This document shows positions 46,525-57,105 of a stretch of 64,000 nucleotides of DNA, in pieces. Every line of letters starts with the position of its first letter. Position 1 is the stretch's first letter. The stretch is taken from contig NC_091245.1 of assembly GCF_042477335.2 (NCBI RefSeq), forward strand, positions 88,838,501 to 88,902,500, given 5' to 3'. Source of the DNA: Ovis canadensis (taxonomy: Eukaryota; Chordata; Mammalia; Artiodactyla; Bovidae). Position numbers and translations under genes: made by a program. The notes below the pieces were generated by a model. It did not search any database. It worked only from the letters and a program-made list of their open reading frames with translations, and was not told the DNA's origin.

Positions 46525-47570
46525 TTCTTTATAATTAATTTTTATTGTAATATAGTTACTTTAAAATGTTGTATTAGTTTCTACTGTACAGCAAGATGAA
46601 TGAGCTATACCTGTATATATATATGTGTGTGTATATATAGCCTCTCTTTTTTGGATTTCCTTCCCATTTAGGTCACCACAAGGATCTGAGTAGAGTTATC
46701 CAAGGTATACAGTAGGTTCTCATTAGTGGTCTATTTTATACACAGTATTAATAGTGTATATATATTAAAAAATAAATTTAAAAAAGGCAAAAAACCAGTG
46801 TTGACATGTTAGTCCCAATCTCCCAATTCATCCCACCCTCAGCTTTCCCCTCTTGGTGCCCATATGTTTGCCCCCTACATCTGTTTCTGCTTTGCAAATA
46901 AGATGGTCTATACCATTTTTCTAGATTCCACATATATGCATTAATATATTTGTTTTTCTGACTTGCTTCATTCTGTTTGACAGTCTCTAGGTCCATCCAT
47001 GTCTCTACAAATGACCTGGTTTTATTCCTTTTTGTGGCTGAGTAATATTCTGTTGTATATATGTACTACAACCTTTTTATTCATTCCTCTGTTGATGGAC
47101 ATTCAGGTTGCTACCATGTTCTGACTATTGTAATACTGCAGCAGTGAACATTGGGGTACATGTGTCTTTTGGAATTATGATTTTTTTCTGGGTATATGCC
47201 AGTAGTGGGATTGCTGGGTTACATGGCAGTTCTGTTTTAGTTTTTAAAGGAATCTCCGTACTCCCTAACACCACACACAAAAATAAGCGCAAAATAGATT
47301 AAAGGCCTAAATATAAGAAAAAAAGTGAAAGTTGCTCATTCTTGTCTAACTCTTTGCGACCCCATGGACTGTAGTCCATGAAATTCTCCAGGCCAGAATG
47401 CTGGAGTGGGTAGCCTTTGCCTTCTCCAGGGTATCTTCCCAACTCAGGGATCAAACCCAGGTCTCCTGCATTGCAGGCTGATTCTTTACCAGCTGAGCCC
47501 CAAGGGAAGCCCTGAATGTGAGACCAGATAATATAAAACCCTTAGGCTTATTTACAGCCTAAATGAACTA
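46525..47570 (-). mobile_element. L1 with 5' inversion, split by a Bov-tA
   Basis: 46,525-47,258 is antisense L1 3' end (attaatttttattgtaatat through tgattttttt-like loops to ttaaaggaatctccgtact). At about 47,260 the text switches to sense L1 ORF2 (ccctaacaccacacacaaaa), which resumes after the SINE at about 47,514 (gaatgtgagaccagataata). The arrangement matches a twin-priming product. Confidence 0.75.
47325..47514 (-). repeat. Bov-tA SINE
   Basis: An antisense Bov-tA (gtgaaagttgctcattcttg to agctgagccccaagggaagc) is inserted in the inverted L1 arm. Confidence 0.92.
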
Positions 47571-48504
47571 TCCCTTAATATCACCTGATTTCTGGGCATC
47601 TTGACACTGCAAGGACAGTGTAATGGATTATAAAAGCAATCCATGAACTAGAAAAATCATAGTTATATTGGGAGAAAAGCAATAAGTTGACATTCTGCCT
47701 TATATATCAGTCTTATGTGCAGCTTTTAAATAGGAGTCCCTCTATATAACCTCATTAATTCTGAAAGAAAATTTAAAAATGTGTATCTGGATCTCTAGAA
47801 TTGAGGACCAGATTTTGAATATTGATGTCCTCTACTGAAAAATGAAATTCTATTTTTTAAAAATTCAAGCTCTCATTGCTAATCTCTTTTCATTTCTTCA
47901 TTGGATATTTGTTGGTCAGTTTTATCTCTGCTGTAAGACTGACATTCTCTGGAAAATAGTTATTGCTTAGTAATGGTTGTATCTCCCACAGCACCTAGAA
48001 CAGAAAACACCATATATGTTTCTTTGGTAAAAGAATGAGGCATAGGTATGCTCCCTCCACTTTCATGTAGAGAAGTTCATAGACCAAATGTAGAGTGTGT
48101 GTGCATCTCAGGGTATTTAAGAAACTGGTAGATCAAGTCACTGACCTCCCCAGATGATTGACCAGATTATCCTTTATCCCCCAGATGCCTGCTTTGTGTC
48201 ACTGTAATTCACCCTCCTCCAAGAATGGCTTTACTACTTATTTCTAGAGTGCCTAATTAAATGTTAAGCACCCTGGCTTGCTGAACTGAAGCAAAAGTGA
48301 ATGTCCAAGATGAGCTAATTGGTACCTCAATTCAGAGATTAAAAGAGCAAGAAGTCTGGGGAAACTTTCCAAAGAAGAGTCACAGCTAAAACTCACAGTG
48401 ATGCTGGAGACCCTTGAACCCTGGACATTTGTGTCCTCTGATCTCTGGTGCCACTTTGCAGAGTCAGGCCACTCACATCCTCTCTTCTTCCTTCTACTTT
48501 TTAG
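47571..48504 (+). other. end of CD53 intron 1
   Basis: Single-copy sequence ends in a strong polypyrimidine tract and acceptor, cttctactttttag, at 48,504. Confidence 0.55.
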
Positions 48505-48585
48505 GGCAAGAATATCTCAAGCATGGGCATGAGTAGCTTGAAACTGCTGAAGTATGTCCTGTTTTTCTTCAATTTGATCTTTTGG
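48505..48585 (+). CDS. CD53: CD53 exon 2: 18 bases of 5' UTR and residues 1-21
   Basis: CD53 is a pan-leukocyte tetraspanin that organises membrane signalling partners at the cell surface. This exon lies between the acceptor tttttag (48,504) and the donor gtaagt (48,586). The start codon is at 48,523 and the reading is MGMSSLKLLKYVLFFFNLIF followed by W, the cytoplasmic N-terminus and the first half of TM1. A second ATG two codons later (48,529) is in frame, but the first is the one used in CD53. The exon ends in phase 0. The sequence matches the known CD53 N-terminus almost residue for residue, which is what identified the gene. Confidence 0.95.
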
Positions 48586-49703
48586 GTAAGTGTGTATTTT
48601 CTGAGCATGGTTAAGCTCACCTCTTCCTAGCTACACTCTACTTCTCTCTCCTCTCCTGAAGAGCCTGATGTGGAGTGCAAATCATGCATGCAAAGGTCAT
48701 GTGAAGTACACCCAGCCTAAGAAGAAGGGAATGATAATTTTCTCCCCTTTTCCCATCCTGCCGTAAGAAAAGCCTGAAAAATTGAAAGACACCAGTGTGA
48801 TTGGTGAGGCTATTTCTCTGGGAGCTTTAGGCTATTACTGCTCACTGCTGACATCTATGGGTGAGAAACCTAAGATTTTACACTCCCTGTATTGAATGCT
48901 TCTTTTTTTCTTGCTCCCCTGACCCCAACCCTCCTGAATCCTTGGGAAAAATAGCTGGTCAAAAAGGAAGTCCCCTTTCCTGGGGAGATTTCACTATATT
49001 AAGGCTTCCCTGGTGACGCAGACAGTGAAGAATCTGCCTGCAATGCTGGAGACCAGGGTTCAATCCCTGTGTCGTGAAGACCCCCTGGAGAAGGGAATGA
49101 TAACCTACTCCAGTATTCTTGTCTGGAGAATTCTGTGGATAGACAGAGGAGCCTGGGGGAGGTGGGGGAGCAGTATATAATCCATGGGGTCACAAAAAGC
49201 TGGACAGGACTGAGAGGCTAACACTTTCACTTTCACTATATCAAATTTAGCAATTGAATTTCAGTCATAGGATGAGTTGTTACTCATGTTTCTATGAGAA
49301 GATTCTTAAAAGTTTGGCCTCTCTAGTTTTCTGCCAAGAAAGATGAACTTCTCAACCAGTGTATTCCCTTTACAAAGCGAAGACCACATATAAGCAGTTG
49401 AGCCAGTAAGGAGTAGGGATCTGAATCATGAAGATCTAGAAAAAGGAGTAGGAATCTGAATCATGAAAATACTGTGTTATCCATAGGAATGACGTTTTTG
49501 TTATCTGATAGGAATAGGATGAGGTATGCGTGGGACATCACAGGAGATGATACCTTTTTTTTAGGCACTTGGAGAAATCTAGGTAAAGAGTTTGTTGGCT
49601 CTAGCCAATGGGGAAAAAGGATTCTAATGTCAAGTAAGGGGATATGAGGAGATATTTAAGAACACCCTTGCATTTCAGAATGTTATGTGATTCTTCTTTT
49701 CAG
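48586..49703 (+). other. CD53 intron 2 with one Bov-tA at 49,001-49,245
   Basis: The intron starts gtaagt and ends ttcttcttttcag. The SINE is sense (gcttccctggtgacgcagac to ctaacactttcactttcact). A short direct repeat of an aaggagtaggaatctgaatc-like unit lies at about 49,408-49,470. Confidence 0.85.
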
Positions 49704-49892
49704 TTCTGTGGCTGCTGCATTTTGGGCCTTGGGATCTACCTCCTGATCCACAGCAAGTTTGGAGTACTCTTCCATAACCTCCCTTCTCTCACGCTGGGCA
49801 ATGTGCTTGTCATTGTGGGTTCCGTCATCATGGTGGTTGCCTTCCTGGGCTGCATGGGATCCATCAAGGAGAATAAGTGCCTGCTTATGTCG
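49704..49892 (+). CDS. CD53: CD53 exon 3: residues 22-84
   Basis: The exon lies between cag (49,703) and gtgagt (49,893). It has 63 codons, phase 0 at both ends. It encodes the rest of TM1 (FCGCCILGLGIYLLI), the small extracellular loop (HSKFGVLFHNLPSLTLGN), TM2 (VLVIVGSVIMVVAFLGCMG) and the short inner loop SIKENKCLLMS. The juxtamembrane cysteines (CGCC, GCMG) are the usual palmitoylation sites in tetraspanins. The 63-codon length and boundaries match the conserved exon pattern of the gene. All residues read without a break, so this exon looks functional. Confidence 0.96.
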
Positions 49893-51905
49893 GTGAGTGA
49901 CTCTCACAGCTGATGTGCCCCCACTTAGGGGGAGGTGGGCATGATGCCTTAAACCACAGGCAAGACGTTTTCTGGTACCTCATCTATTAGTGCAAAGAAA
50001 TTGTTGGAACATGAAGTTGGCACCTCAGCTCAGTCCAGTGTGTCTAGGCCCACAGTATTTTGTTTCTGAGAGGGACAAATAAGAGAAGATATCACTGTCC
50101 TCCTTAGTATCCATTTTACACTGTTAATGATGACCCTTATCAATATAATTTGCATTCATAGCTTTTTATTTATTCTTTATATATGGTTGAAATCAAGCGT
50201 CATCCATCTACCTAAATCTTCCTCACATTAGTATATATATCCAGGATCTGACTCAGAGTCACTAACTAGCTGGTGGAAAATCTAGTCTCTAGATTCTTCT
50301 GAGTATTGTGACCCTCCTAAGATGGCAGAGGATATGTATGTATCTCAGACCAGCTAGTGAGTGGCCCAGCTGGGTGAGAGCCTAGGCTGAGGCCCATTGA
50401 AGTCTAACGTGAGAGATACTAGAGCTTTTCACTTTCTCCCTGTCAGCTAACTAGGCTCAGGATCACCTTTAGACTTGGGCTTTGCCTATAAGCTCTATGA
50501 AAGAAGAGTTTCTCATTTCTCTGGTGTGCCCACACAGAGCTCGATAGTAAAGCACCACTCTATCCATAAATCGGAGAAGGCAATGGTACCCCACTCCAAT
50601 ACTCTTGCTTGGAAAATCCCATGGATGGAGGAGCCTGGTAGGCTGTAGTCCATGGAGTTGCTAAGAGTCAGGCACGACTGAGCGACTTCACTTTCACTTT
50701 TCACTTTCATGCATTGGAGAAGGAAATGGCAACCCACTCCAGTATTCTTGCCTGGAGAATCCCAGGGACAGAGGAGCCTAGTGGGCTGCCGTCTACGGGG
50801 TCGCACAGAGTTGGACACGACTGAAGTGACTTAGCAGCAGCAACAGCAGCAGGGTGTCACTTGGAGAAGGCAATGGCAACCCACTCCATCACTCTTGCCT
50901 GGAGAATACCATGGATGGAGGAGCCTGGTGGGCTGCAGTCCATGGGGTCACACAGAGTCAGACTCGACTGAGTGACTTCACTTTCACTTTTCACTTTCAT
51001 GCATTGGAGAAGGAAATGGCAACCCACTCCAGTGTTCTTGACTGGAGAATCCCAGGGATGGTGGAACCTGGTGGGCTGCCGTCTGTGGGGTCGCACACAG
51101 TTGGACACGACTGAAGCGACTTAGCAGTAGCAGCTATCCATAAATATAGGTTCCCAATCACTTTTCTTCTTCCTCAAGTCATGTGGTTAATCTTCTTTCC
51201 TTTATGTGTTAAACTGAAGCCAAAAGATAGAATAAGAAAGTCCGTGTTCTCTGATAGTTCCCAGACTATTAGCAAAAGATGGAAGATAATAGACTTGGGA
51301 AAAAGGTTTTAAATAATCAAAGTTTGTGTTGGGGTAAAACAATGAAAGAAAATTAAAAAGTGAAAATGTGTTTGCTGTTAAGTGTGATTAGCACAAACAT
51401 CTAAAATTGGAGTTGAGTAAGAGTGAAGATCATGATTAGAGCACCTCTTCTCCCTGTCTGTACAGGGCTCCTCTCAGCCTTTATTATCACCTTCCTCCAC
51501 CCCAAAATAGCCCTCTGCTTGCAGAAAGAACCAGGCCCCAAACTCTGAAGACACATGATTTAGTTTACAAGTCTTCTGTTCAACAGTTTCAGTTAGCTAA
51601 TGTCAAAACTGCTTCACTGATTCAACAAATGGTAATCCATATTCACTATGTGCCTGGAACTCAACAGGTGCAATGGGAAGAAGAGAGAAAAGCTGGAAGA
51701 TAGCTGATCTGCCCTCTAGAGTCTTGAAGTCTGGTTGTAGGAAAAGAACAGATATTCCTTACAAAACATGAAAAAACCTATGAAAGCTCGAGTAGGTGGG
51801 AACTTCTGCCCATGTACAGAGATCTGCCTTTGTGCTCCCAGGGTAGAGTGGGAGTGGGGGAGTATCTGGGCTCAGTGCTGTGAGCATCTTTTTGCTTTGC
51901 CCCAG
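49893..51905 (+). other. CD53 intron 3
   Basis: About 2 kb with consensus ends (gtgagt, ttgctttgccccag). Apart from the Bov-A2 block at 50,572-51,133 it is single-copy. A MIR/L2-like trace (gattcaacaaatggtaatcc) lies at about 51,618-51,680. Confidence 0.8.
50572..51133 (+). repeat. tandem pair of Bov-A2 SINEs sharing one TSD
   Basis: Two complete Bov-A2 copies (50,572-50,853 and 50,863-51,133), each of two BovA units plus an (AGC)n-like tail, lie head to tail. The pair, not each copy, is bracketed by ctatccataaat at 50,560-50,571 and 51,134-51,145. Confidence 0.88.
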
Positions 51906-51980
51906 TTCTTTATCCTGCTGCTGATTATCCTCCTTGCTGAGGTGACCTTGGCCATCCTGCTCTTTGTGTACGAACAGAAG
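51906..51980 (+). CDS. CD53: CD53 exon 4: residues 85-109
   Basis: The exon lies between ccccag (51,905) and gtaagt (51,981). Its 25 codons read FFILLLIILLAEVTLAILLF and VYEQK, that is TM3 with the conserved Glu near its middle and the start of the large extracellular loop. Phase 0 at both ends; 75 bases is the standard length for this tetraspanin exon. Confidence 0.96.
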
Positions 51981-52559
51981 GTAAGTTACAGAAAACACAA
52001 TTCATTGTTGGATTGCTAAGAGTGGGGGTGGGGGTGGGGAGGAGAAGTTGGCACAAGTAAGTCCTATGATAGAGCTAGAGTCAAAGTGGAAGGATGATGG
52101 GAAAAGAGATTGATTGTAATTGGGGAGAAAAAAAATTATGAAGGTGATTGTATTTGAGTGGTGCTTTGAAGGATGAATGGGAAGAACAGTAAAAATCAAG
52201 TTTATCTTCCCCCTATTTACCTATTTATTTTTCTCCATCTATCTAGCAGTGGAGAATATCTAAGAGACATTCTCTTAGAATGCCTAAGAGAGCCCATGTT
52301 TGGTTTGCCCCTTTGCATCCTTTGTAGACCCAGGGTTTTGGAAGGTCAAGAAAATGCTGTGTGTTTCTTCCTTCATTGCCATTCCATCCTCAGCATTTCT
52401 TCCTATATATAAGCTCCCTCCCCTGACTTAGTTCTGGAGAGATCACTTGGAAGGGAGGAGCAAATGGAACCATTTTATTAACCTGCATTAGAAATTCCCT
52501 GTTCCTTGAACTCACCTGCTTTTTACAACGCCTCCTTTGGTGGAATGTGCCCCATACAG
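51981..52559 (+). other. CD53 intron 4
   Basis: 579 bases with consensus ends (gtaagt, cccatacag). Single-copy; a G-rich run (gggggtgggggtgggg) lies at about 52,024-52,040. Confidence 0.85.
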
Positions 52560-52655
52560 CTGAAGGAATACGTGGCTGAGGGTTTGACCAAGAGCATCCA
52601 GCGATACAACTCAGACAACAGCACCAAGGCAGCGTGGGACTCCATCCAGTCATTT
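52560..52655 (+). CDS. CD53: CD53 exon 5: residues 110-141
   Basis: The exon lies between catacag (52,559) and gtgagt (52,656). Its 32 codons read LKEYVAEGLTKSIQRYNSDN followed by STKAAWDSIQSF, the first helices of the large extracellular loop. It holds the N-glycosylation sequon at Asn129 (NST). The reading ends just before the Cys-Cys-Gly motif that starts the next exon in tetraspanins. Phase 0. No frame damage. The exon with CCG is not present downstream in this window, so the coding sequence here is partial (141 of about 219 residues). Confidence 0.95.
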
Positions 52656-53552
52656 GTGAGTACAAAATCCTCCTTAACTCAGCCCAGATGTAATTTTCCA
52701 GCCTCAGACCCTGGGCACTGGAAGGGTCACTCTTTCATGAAAGCTTCAGAATCTGAGGTCCACAGCCCCTAGGTTCAGAATAACGCTGGTTGTCAGAAAC
52801 AGGAGAGCATGAGAGCCTGGTTGGGACAAAGCTGTCTATTAATACATTCTCTTTTTTGCTCTTTACCCACTCAGACTCATTGTTTCAGCCCTAGTAAGAT
52901 GTGAAAAAGACCCAAACATGTCATACTGGATTAGTTTATGTATTTTCCAATTTTTTTCTGAAAACAGAAATTGTTTATTATAGGAAATTTCTTTTGAATT
53001 CCTGAGTAGCCCAACTCATTCTTTTTACCTAGTTCACCAGAACCCCATTTCTCATGCCCCTCCCCACCACAAACATATATTTTAACTCAGCATTCCTTCC
53101 TTGGTGTGCTGGGGTCAGGGAGCCAGTCTGACAGTGGCCTAGTCTGTGTCCGAGACAATACCATTATGACCACTTGGAGCTGCCTGTGGCCCTGCCATGC
53201 CTGCTTAGTGTGGGGTAAAAGAAATAGCGCAGGAATTAAAGTCCAGAGACCAGGATTGGGTGGCTTTGGGAAAGTCAGTTAACTTTCTGGATCCCTATTC
53301 TTCTTTCTTTTAAAAATCCAGTTTATAAACCTTTTATTATAGAATTTCTAGGCTGATATAAAAGAAAAGTGAGTAATAGCAAAATGAATCTCTGGGTACA
53401 TATCACCCAGCTTTAACAGTGAACATTTTGCCAATATTGTTTCAGCCAATCCTCTAGGCATTTTTTTGCTAGAACTTTTTAAAGCAAATAATAGGTATTA
53501 TATCATTTCAAAATTAAATATAAAAATAATAACTTTGATTTAAAAAGCCATT

Positions 53553-53583
<31 letters not shown>

Positions 53584-53856
53584 TTAAGCTCTGAGAAACC
53601 ATAAAGTGATGCAGAATCACCTAGATGATTCCATATAGGGAAAGAGTAACTTTGGCACTCTAGTCAAAGTAGCCAAAATCGATTTTTTTCAAGAAGGTGA
53701 GAATTTGGAACTGTGTTGAAATAAGACAGAACATTTTGTTATCTTAAACTCACATTTCTCCTTGCATTTTAAAAATGTTTTCCCTTTTCTCTGGCTTAAT
53801 GAAGGTTACATAGCATTTAAGTACACATTTAGCAAATGGAATTTAACAAACATATG
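52656..53856 (+). other. CD53 intron 5, first part
   Basis: Mostly single-copy after the gtgagt donor. An old repeat trace (ttataaaccttttattatag to cagtgaacattttgccaata) lies at about 53,310-53,540, and a (TG)13 run at 53,552-53,580. No CD53 exon was found. Confidence 0.6.
53552..53580. repeat. (TG)n microsatellite
   Basis: About 13 TG repeats; likely polymorphic. Confidence 0.97.
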
Positions 53857-53869
53857 TATATCCATTTTA

Positions 53870-54394
53870 TTTACTTATTTTTTTTAATTTTTATTTTTAC
53901 TTTATTTTACTTTACAATACTGTATTGGTTTTGCCATACACTGACATGAATCCACCATGGGTGTACATGCGATCCCAAACATGAACCCCCCTCTCACCTC
54001 CCTCCCCACAACATCCCTCTGGGTCATCCCCCTGCACCAGCCCCAAGCATGCTGTATCCTGCATCGGGTAGACTGGTGATTCGATTCTTATATGATAGTA
54101 TACATGTTTCAATGCCATTCTCCCAAATCATCCCACCCTCTCCCTCTCCCTCTGAGTCCAAAAGTCCGCTATACACATCTGTGTCTTTTTTGCTTTCTTG
54201 CATACAGGGTCATCATTGCCATCTTTCTAAATTCCATATATATGTGTTAGTATACTGTATTGGTGTTTTTCTTTCTGGCTTACTTCACTCTGTATAATCG
54301 GCTCCAGTTTCATCCATCTCAACAGAACTGATTCAAATGTATTCTTTTTAATGGCTGAGTAATACTCCATTGTGTATATGTACCACAGCCTTCT
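53870..54394 (-). mobile_element. 5'-truncated L1 (antisense) with 13-bp TSD
   Basis: The L1 3' UTR and the last ORF2 codons (54,227-54,445 minus reads ...SILTHIYGI) are flanked by tatatccatttta at 53,857-53,869 and 54,395-54,407. Confidence 0.9.
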
Positions 54395-54544
54395 TATATC
54401 CATTTTAAAAATAATATAATCAAAAGTAAGCTCTTTACTGATCATTTTTGGTCAAAAGACAAATTTCCAATAGTGACTTAAATTTTTGAAGCCGTAAATA
54501 ATGGTAAAGATTTAATTCTTACCTAATGAGATTTATGGCTTAGT

Positions 54545-54680
54545 TAGCGGCTTTATTTGCATGCATGTACACCCATGGTGGATTCATGTCAATGTGTGGC
54601 AAACCAATACAATATTGTAAAGTAAAAAAAAAAAAAACAAAACAAAAACTTAATTAATTAATTAATTTAAAAAAAAAAAC
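54545..54680 (+). repeat. L1 3' tail (sense)
   Basis: gtacacccatggtggattca to caatattgtaaagtaaaaaa, followed by mixed A/T runs with (taat)n at 54,649-54,668. Confidence 0.85.
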
Positions 54681-54701
54681 CAGTTTTTTAAGAGCAGTCT
54701 T

Positions 54702-54819
54702 GTTGTTGTTCAGTTGCTCAGTCATGTCTGACTCTTTGCAGCCCCATGGACTGCAGCATGCCAGGCCTCCCTGTCCTTCAACATCTCCTGGAGCCTGCTC
54801 AAACTCATGTCCATTGTCC
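54702..54819 (-). repeat. 118-bp BovB 3' end with perfect 12-bp TSD
   Basis: The antisense BovB terminus (gttgttgttcagttgctcag to aactcatgtccattgtcc) is flanked by aagagcagtctt at 54,690-54,701 and 54,820-54,831. Confidence 0.92.
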
Positions 54820-56471
54820 AAGAGCAGTCTTAGGTTTACAACAAATCTGAAAGGGAGGTACAGAGATATCCCATATACTCCCACACTTGTATAGTCTCCC
54901 CCATTATCCACATCACTCACCAGAATGGTACTTTTTTAAAATAAATGCTGATCCTACATTGACACATAATTATCACCCAAGGTCCATAGTTTACATTAGA
55001 GTTTACTCTTGGTGTTACACATTCTATGCATTTGAAAAAACTTATAATGACATATATGCATCATTATAATATCATGCAGAGTAGCTTTGCCCTCTTAAAA
55101 ACCCTCTATGTTCCCTCCTCCTCCTCCCCTCATCCTTCACAGCCACTGATCTTTTTATTTTTCAATAGTTTTGTCTTTTTCAGAATGCCAAACAGTTGAA
55201 GTCATACTGTTTATAAACTTTTCAAATTGGCTTCTTCCACTTACTAATATGCATTTAAGATTCCTCCTTGTCTTTTCATGACTTGATAGCTCAATTCTTT
55301 TTAGTGTTAATATTCCATTGTCTGGATATACCACAGCTTACTTACTTATTCCCTTATTGAAGGACATCTTGGTCGCTTCCAAGTTTTGGCAATTAAGAAT
55401 AAAGCTTCCATAATCATTAATGAGCAGCATTTTTGTTTGTGTACATAAGTTTTATACTTCTTTGGATAAATACCAGAGTGTGATTGATGGATCATTTAAT
55501 AAAAGTATGCATAATTTGTAAGAAACCTCCAAATGGTCTTCTGAAGCATTGGTACCACTTCTCATTCCCACCAGCAACGTATGAAAGTTCCTGTTGCTCC
55601 ACATCCTCAACAGTATTTAGTGTCAGTGTTCCAGATTTTGACCATCCTAATAAGTGTGTACTGTGAGCTCATTACTTTAGTTTTCATTTCCTTGATGACG
55701 TATGATGTAGATTTTCATATGTTTATTTTGCATTTCTATATCTTCTTTGGTGAGGTGTCTGTTAAGTTTGTTGGTTCATTTTTTAATCAGGTTAGTTGTT
55801 ATCTTATTGCTCAGTTTTAAGAGGTTTCTCTCTCTCTTATATATATAGATTTTTAGGTAACACTCATTTATCAGATGTGTCTTTTGCAAATATTTTCTCC
55901 AAGTCTGTGGTTTGTCTTCTATTTCTCCAGATACTGTCTCTTGCAGAATAGAAGTTTTTAATTTTAGCCAAGTCAAACTTATCCATTGTTTCTATCATGA
56001 ATCATACTTTTGGTGTGGTTTCAAAAAAGATATCATCATAACCAAGGTCATGTAGGTTTTCTCCCATATTATCTTCTAAGATTTTTGTAGTGTTGTATTT
56101 TACTCTTAGATCTATAACCTATTTTGAGTTAACTTTTGTGAATGGTGTAGGTTCTCTGTCTCTGTTTGTTTATTTTTGTTTGTTTGTTTTTATGTTTTTG
56201 TTTTTGGTATATGAATGTCTAATTTTTCCAGCACCATTTGTTGAGCTGTCTTTTTTGCATTGTATTGCTCCTTTGTCAAAGATCAGTTGACTATCTTTAA
56301 GCAGGCCTGCTTCTGGGCTCTCTATATCTATTTGCCTGTTCTTTCACCAATACCACAATATCTTGATTGCTGCAGCTTTGTAGAAAGTCTTAAAGTTGGG
56401 TAGTATCAGTCCTCCAACTTTGTTCTTTTCCTTCAGTATTGTGTTGACAATTATGGGTCTTTTGCCTCTCT

Positions 56472-56757
56472 AAGCTGCTGCTGCTGCTGCTGCTGCTAAG
56501 TCGCTCCAGTCGTGTCCAACTCTGTGCGACCCCATAGACGGCAGCCCACCAGGCTCCTCTGTCCCTGGGATTCTCCAGGCAAGAATACTGGAGTGGGTTG
56601 CCATTTCCTTCTCCAATGCATGCATGCATGCTAAGTCGCTTCAGTTATGTCCGAGTCTGTGCTACCCTATGGACAGCAGCCCTCCAGGCTCCTTTGTCCA
56701 CAGGATTCTCCAGGTAAGAATACTGGAGCGGGTTGCCATTTCTTTCTCTATATAAAA
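56472..56757 (-). repeat. two antisense BovA units with (CTG)n
   Basis: (ctg)7 and then BovA text to 56,618, a (atgc)n linker, and a second BovA unit to about 56,757. Confidence 0.9.
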
Positions 56758-56816
56758 CTTTCAAATCAGCTTGTTGATATCCATTAAATAACTGGCTGAG
56801 ATTTTGATTGGGTAAC

Positions 56817-56960
56817 ATGCATTGGAGAAGGAAATGGCAACCTACTCCAGTGTTCTTGCCTAGAGAATCCCAGGGACGGCAGAACCTGGTGGGCTGCCGT
56901 CTATGGGGTTGCACAGAGTCAGACACGACTGAAGCGACTTAGCAGCAGCAGCAGCAGCAT
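56817..56960 (+). repeat. Bov-A2 monomer, sense, with (AGC)n tail
   Basis: tgcattggagaaggaaatgg to ctgaagcgacttagcagcag. Opposite in orientation to the preceding pair 60 bp away. Confidence 0.9.
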
Positions 56961-57105
56961 TGAATCTATAGATCTAGTTGAGAAGAACTGATATCTTGAT
57001 AACACTGAGTCTTCCTATCCATGGAAATGGCATACTTCCCCATTTACTTGATTTTGTTCATCAGAGTTTTATAGGTTTCCTATTATATAGGATAAGAAAG
57101 ATCTT

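Larger units (their letters stand above)
54832..57082 (-). repeat. old L1 (antisense), host of later insertions
   Basis: Diverged L1 3' UTR and ORF2 text runs right to left (gttttgtctttttcagaatg, caaatattttctccaagtct, ttttccagcaccatttgttg). No frame longer than about 90 codons survives. Two SINE blocks (56,472-56,757 and 56,817-56,960) interrupt it, and the younger L1 at 57,106 splits its remainder, which resumes at 59,075. Confidence 0.8.

Noticed and set aside
49001-49245. Possible extra CD53 exon between exons 2 and 3
   Set aside because: The sequence is a Bov-tA SINE; exons 2 and 3 already join in phase to give the known protein.
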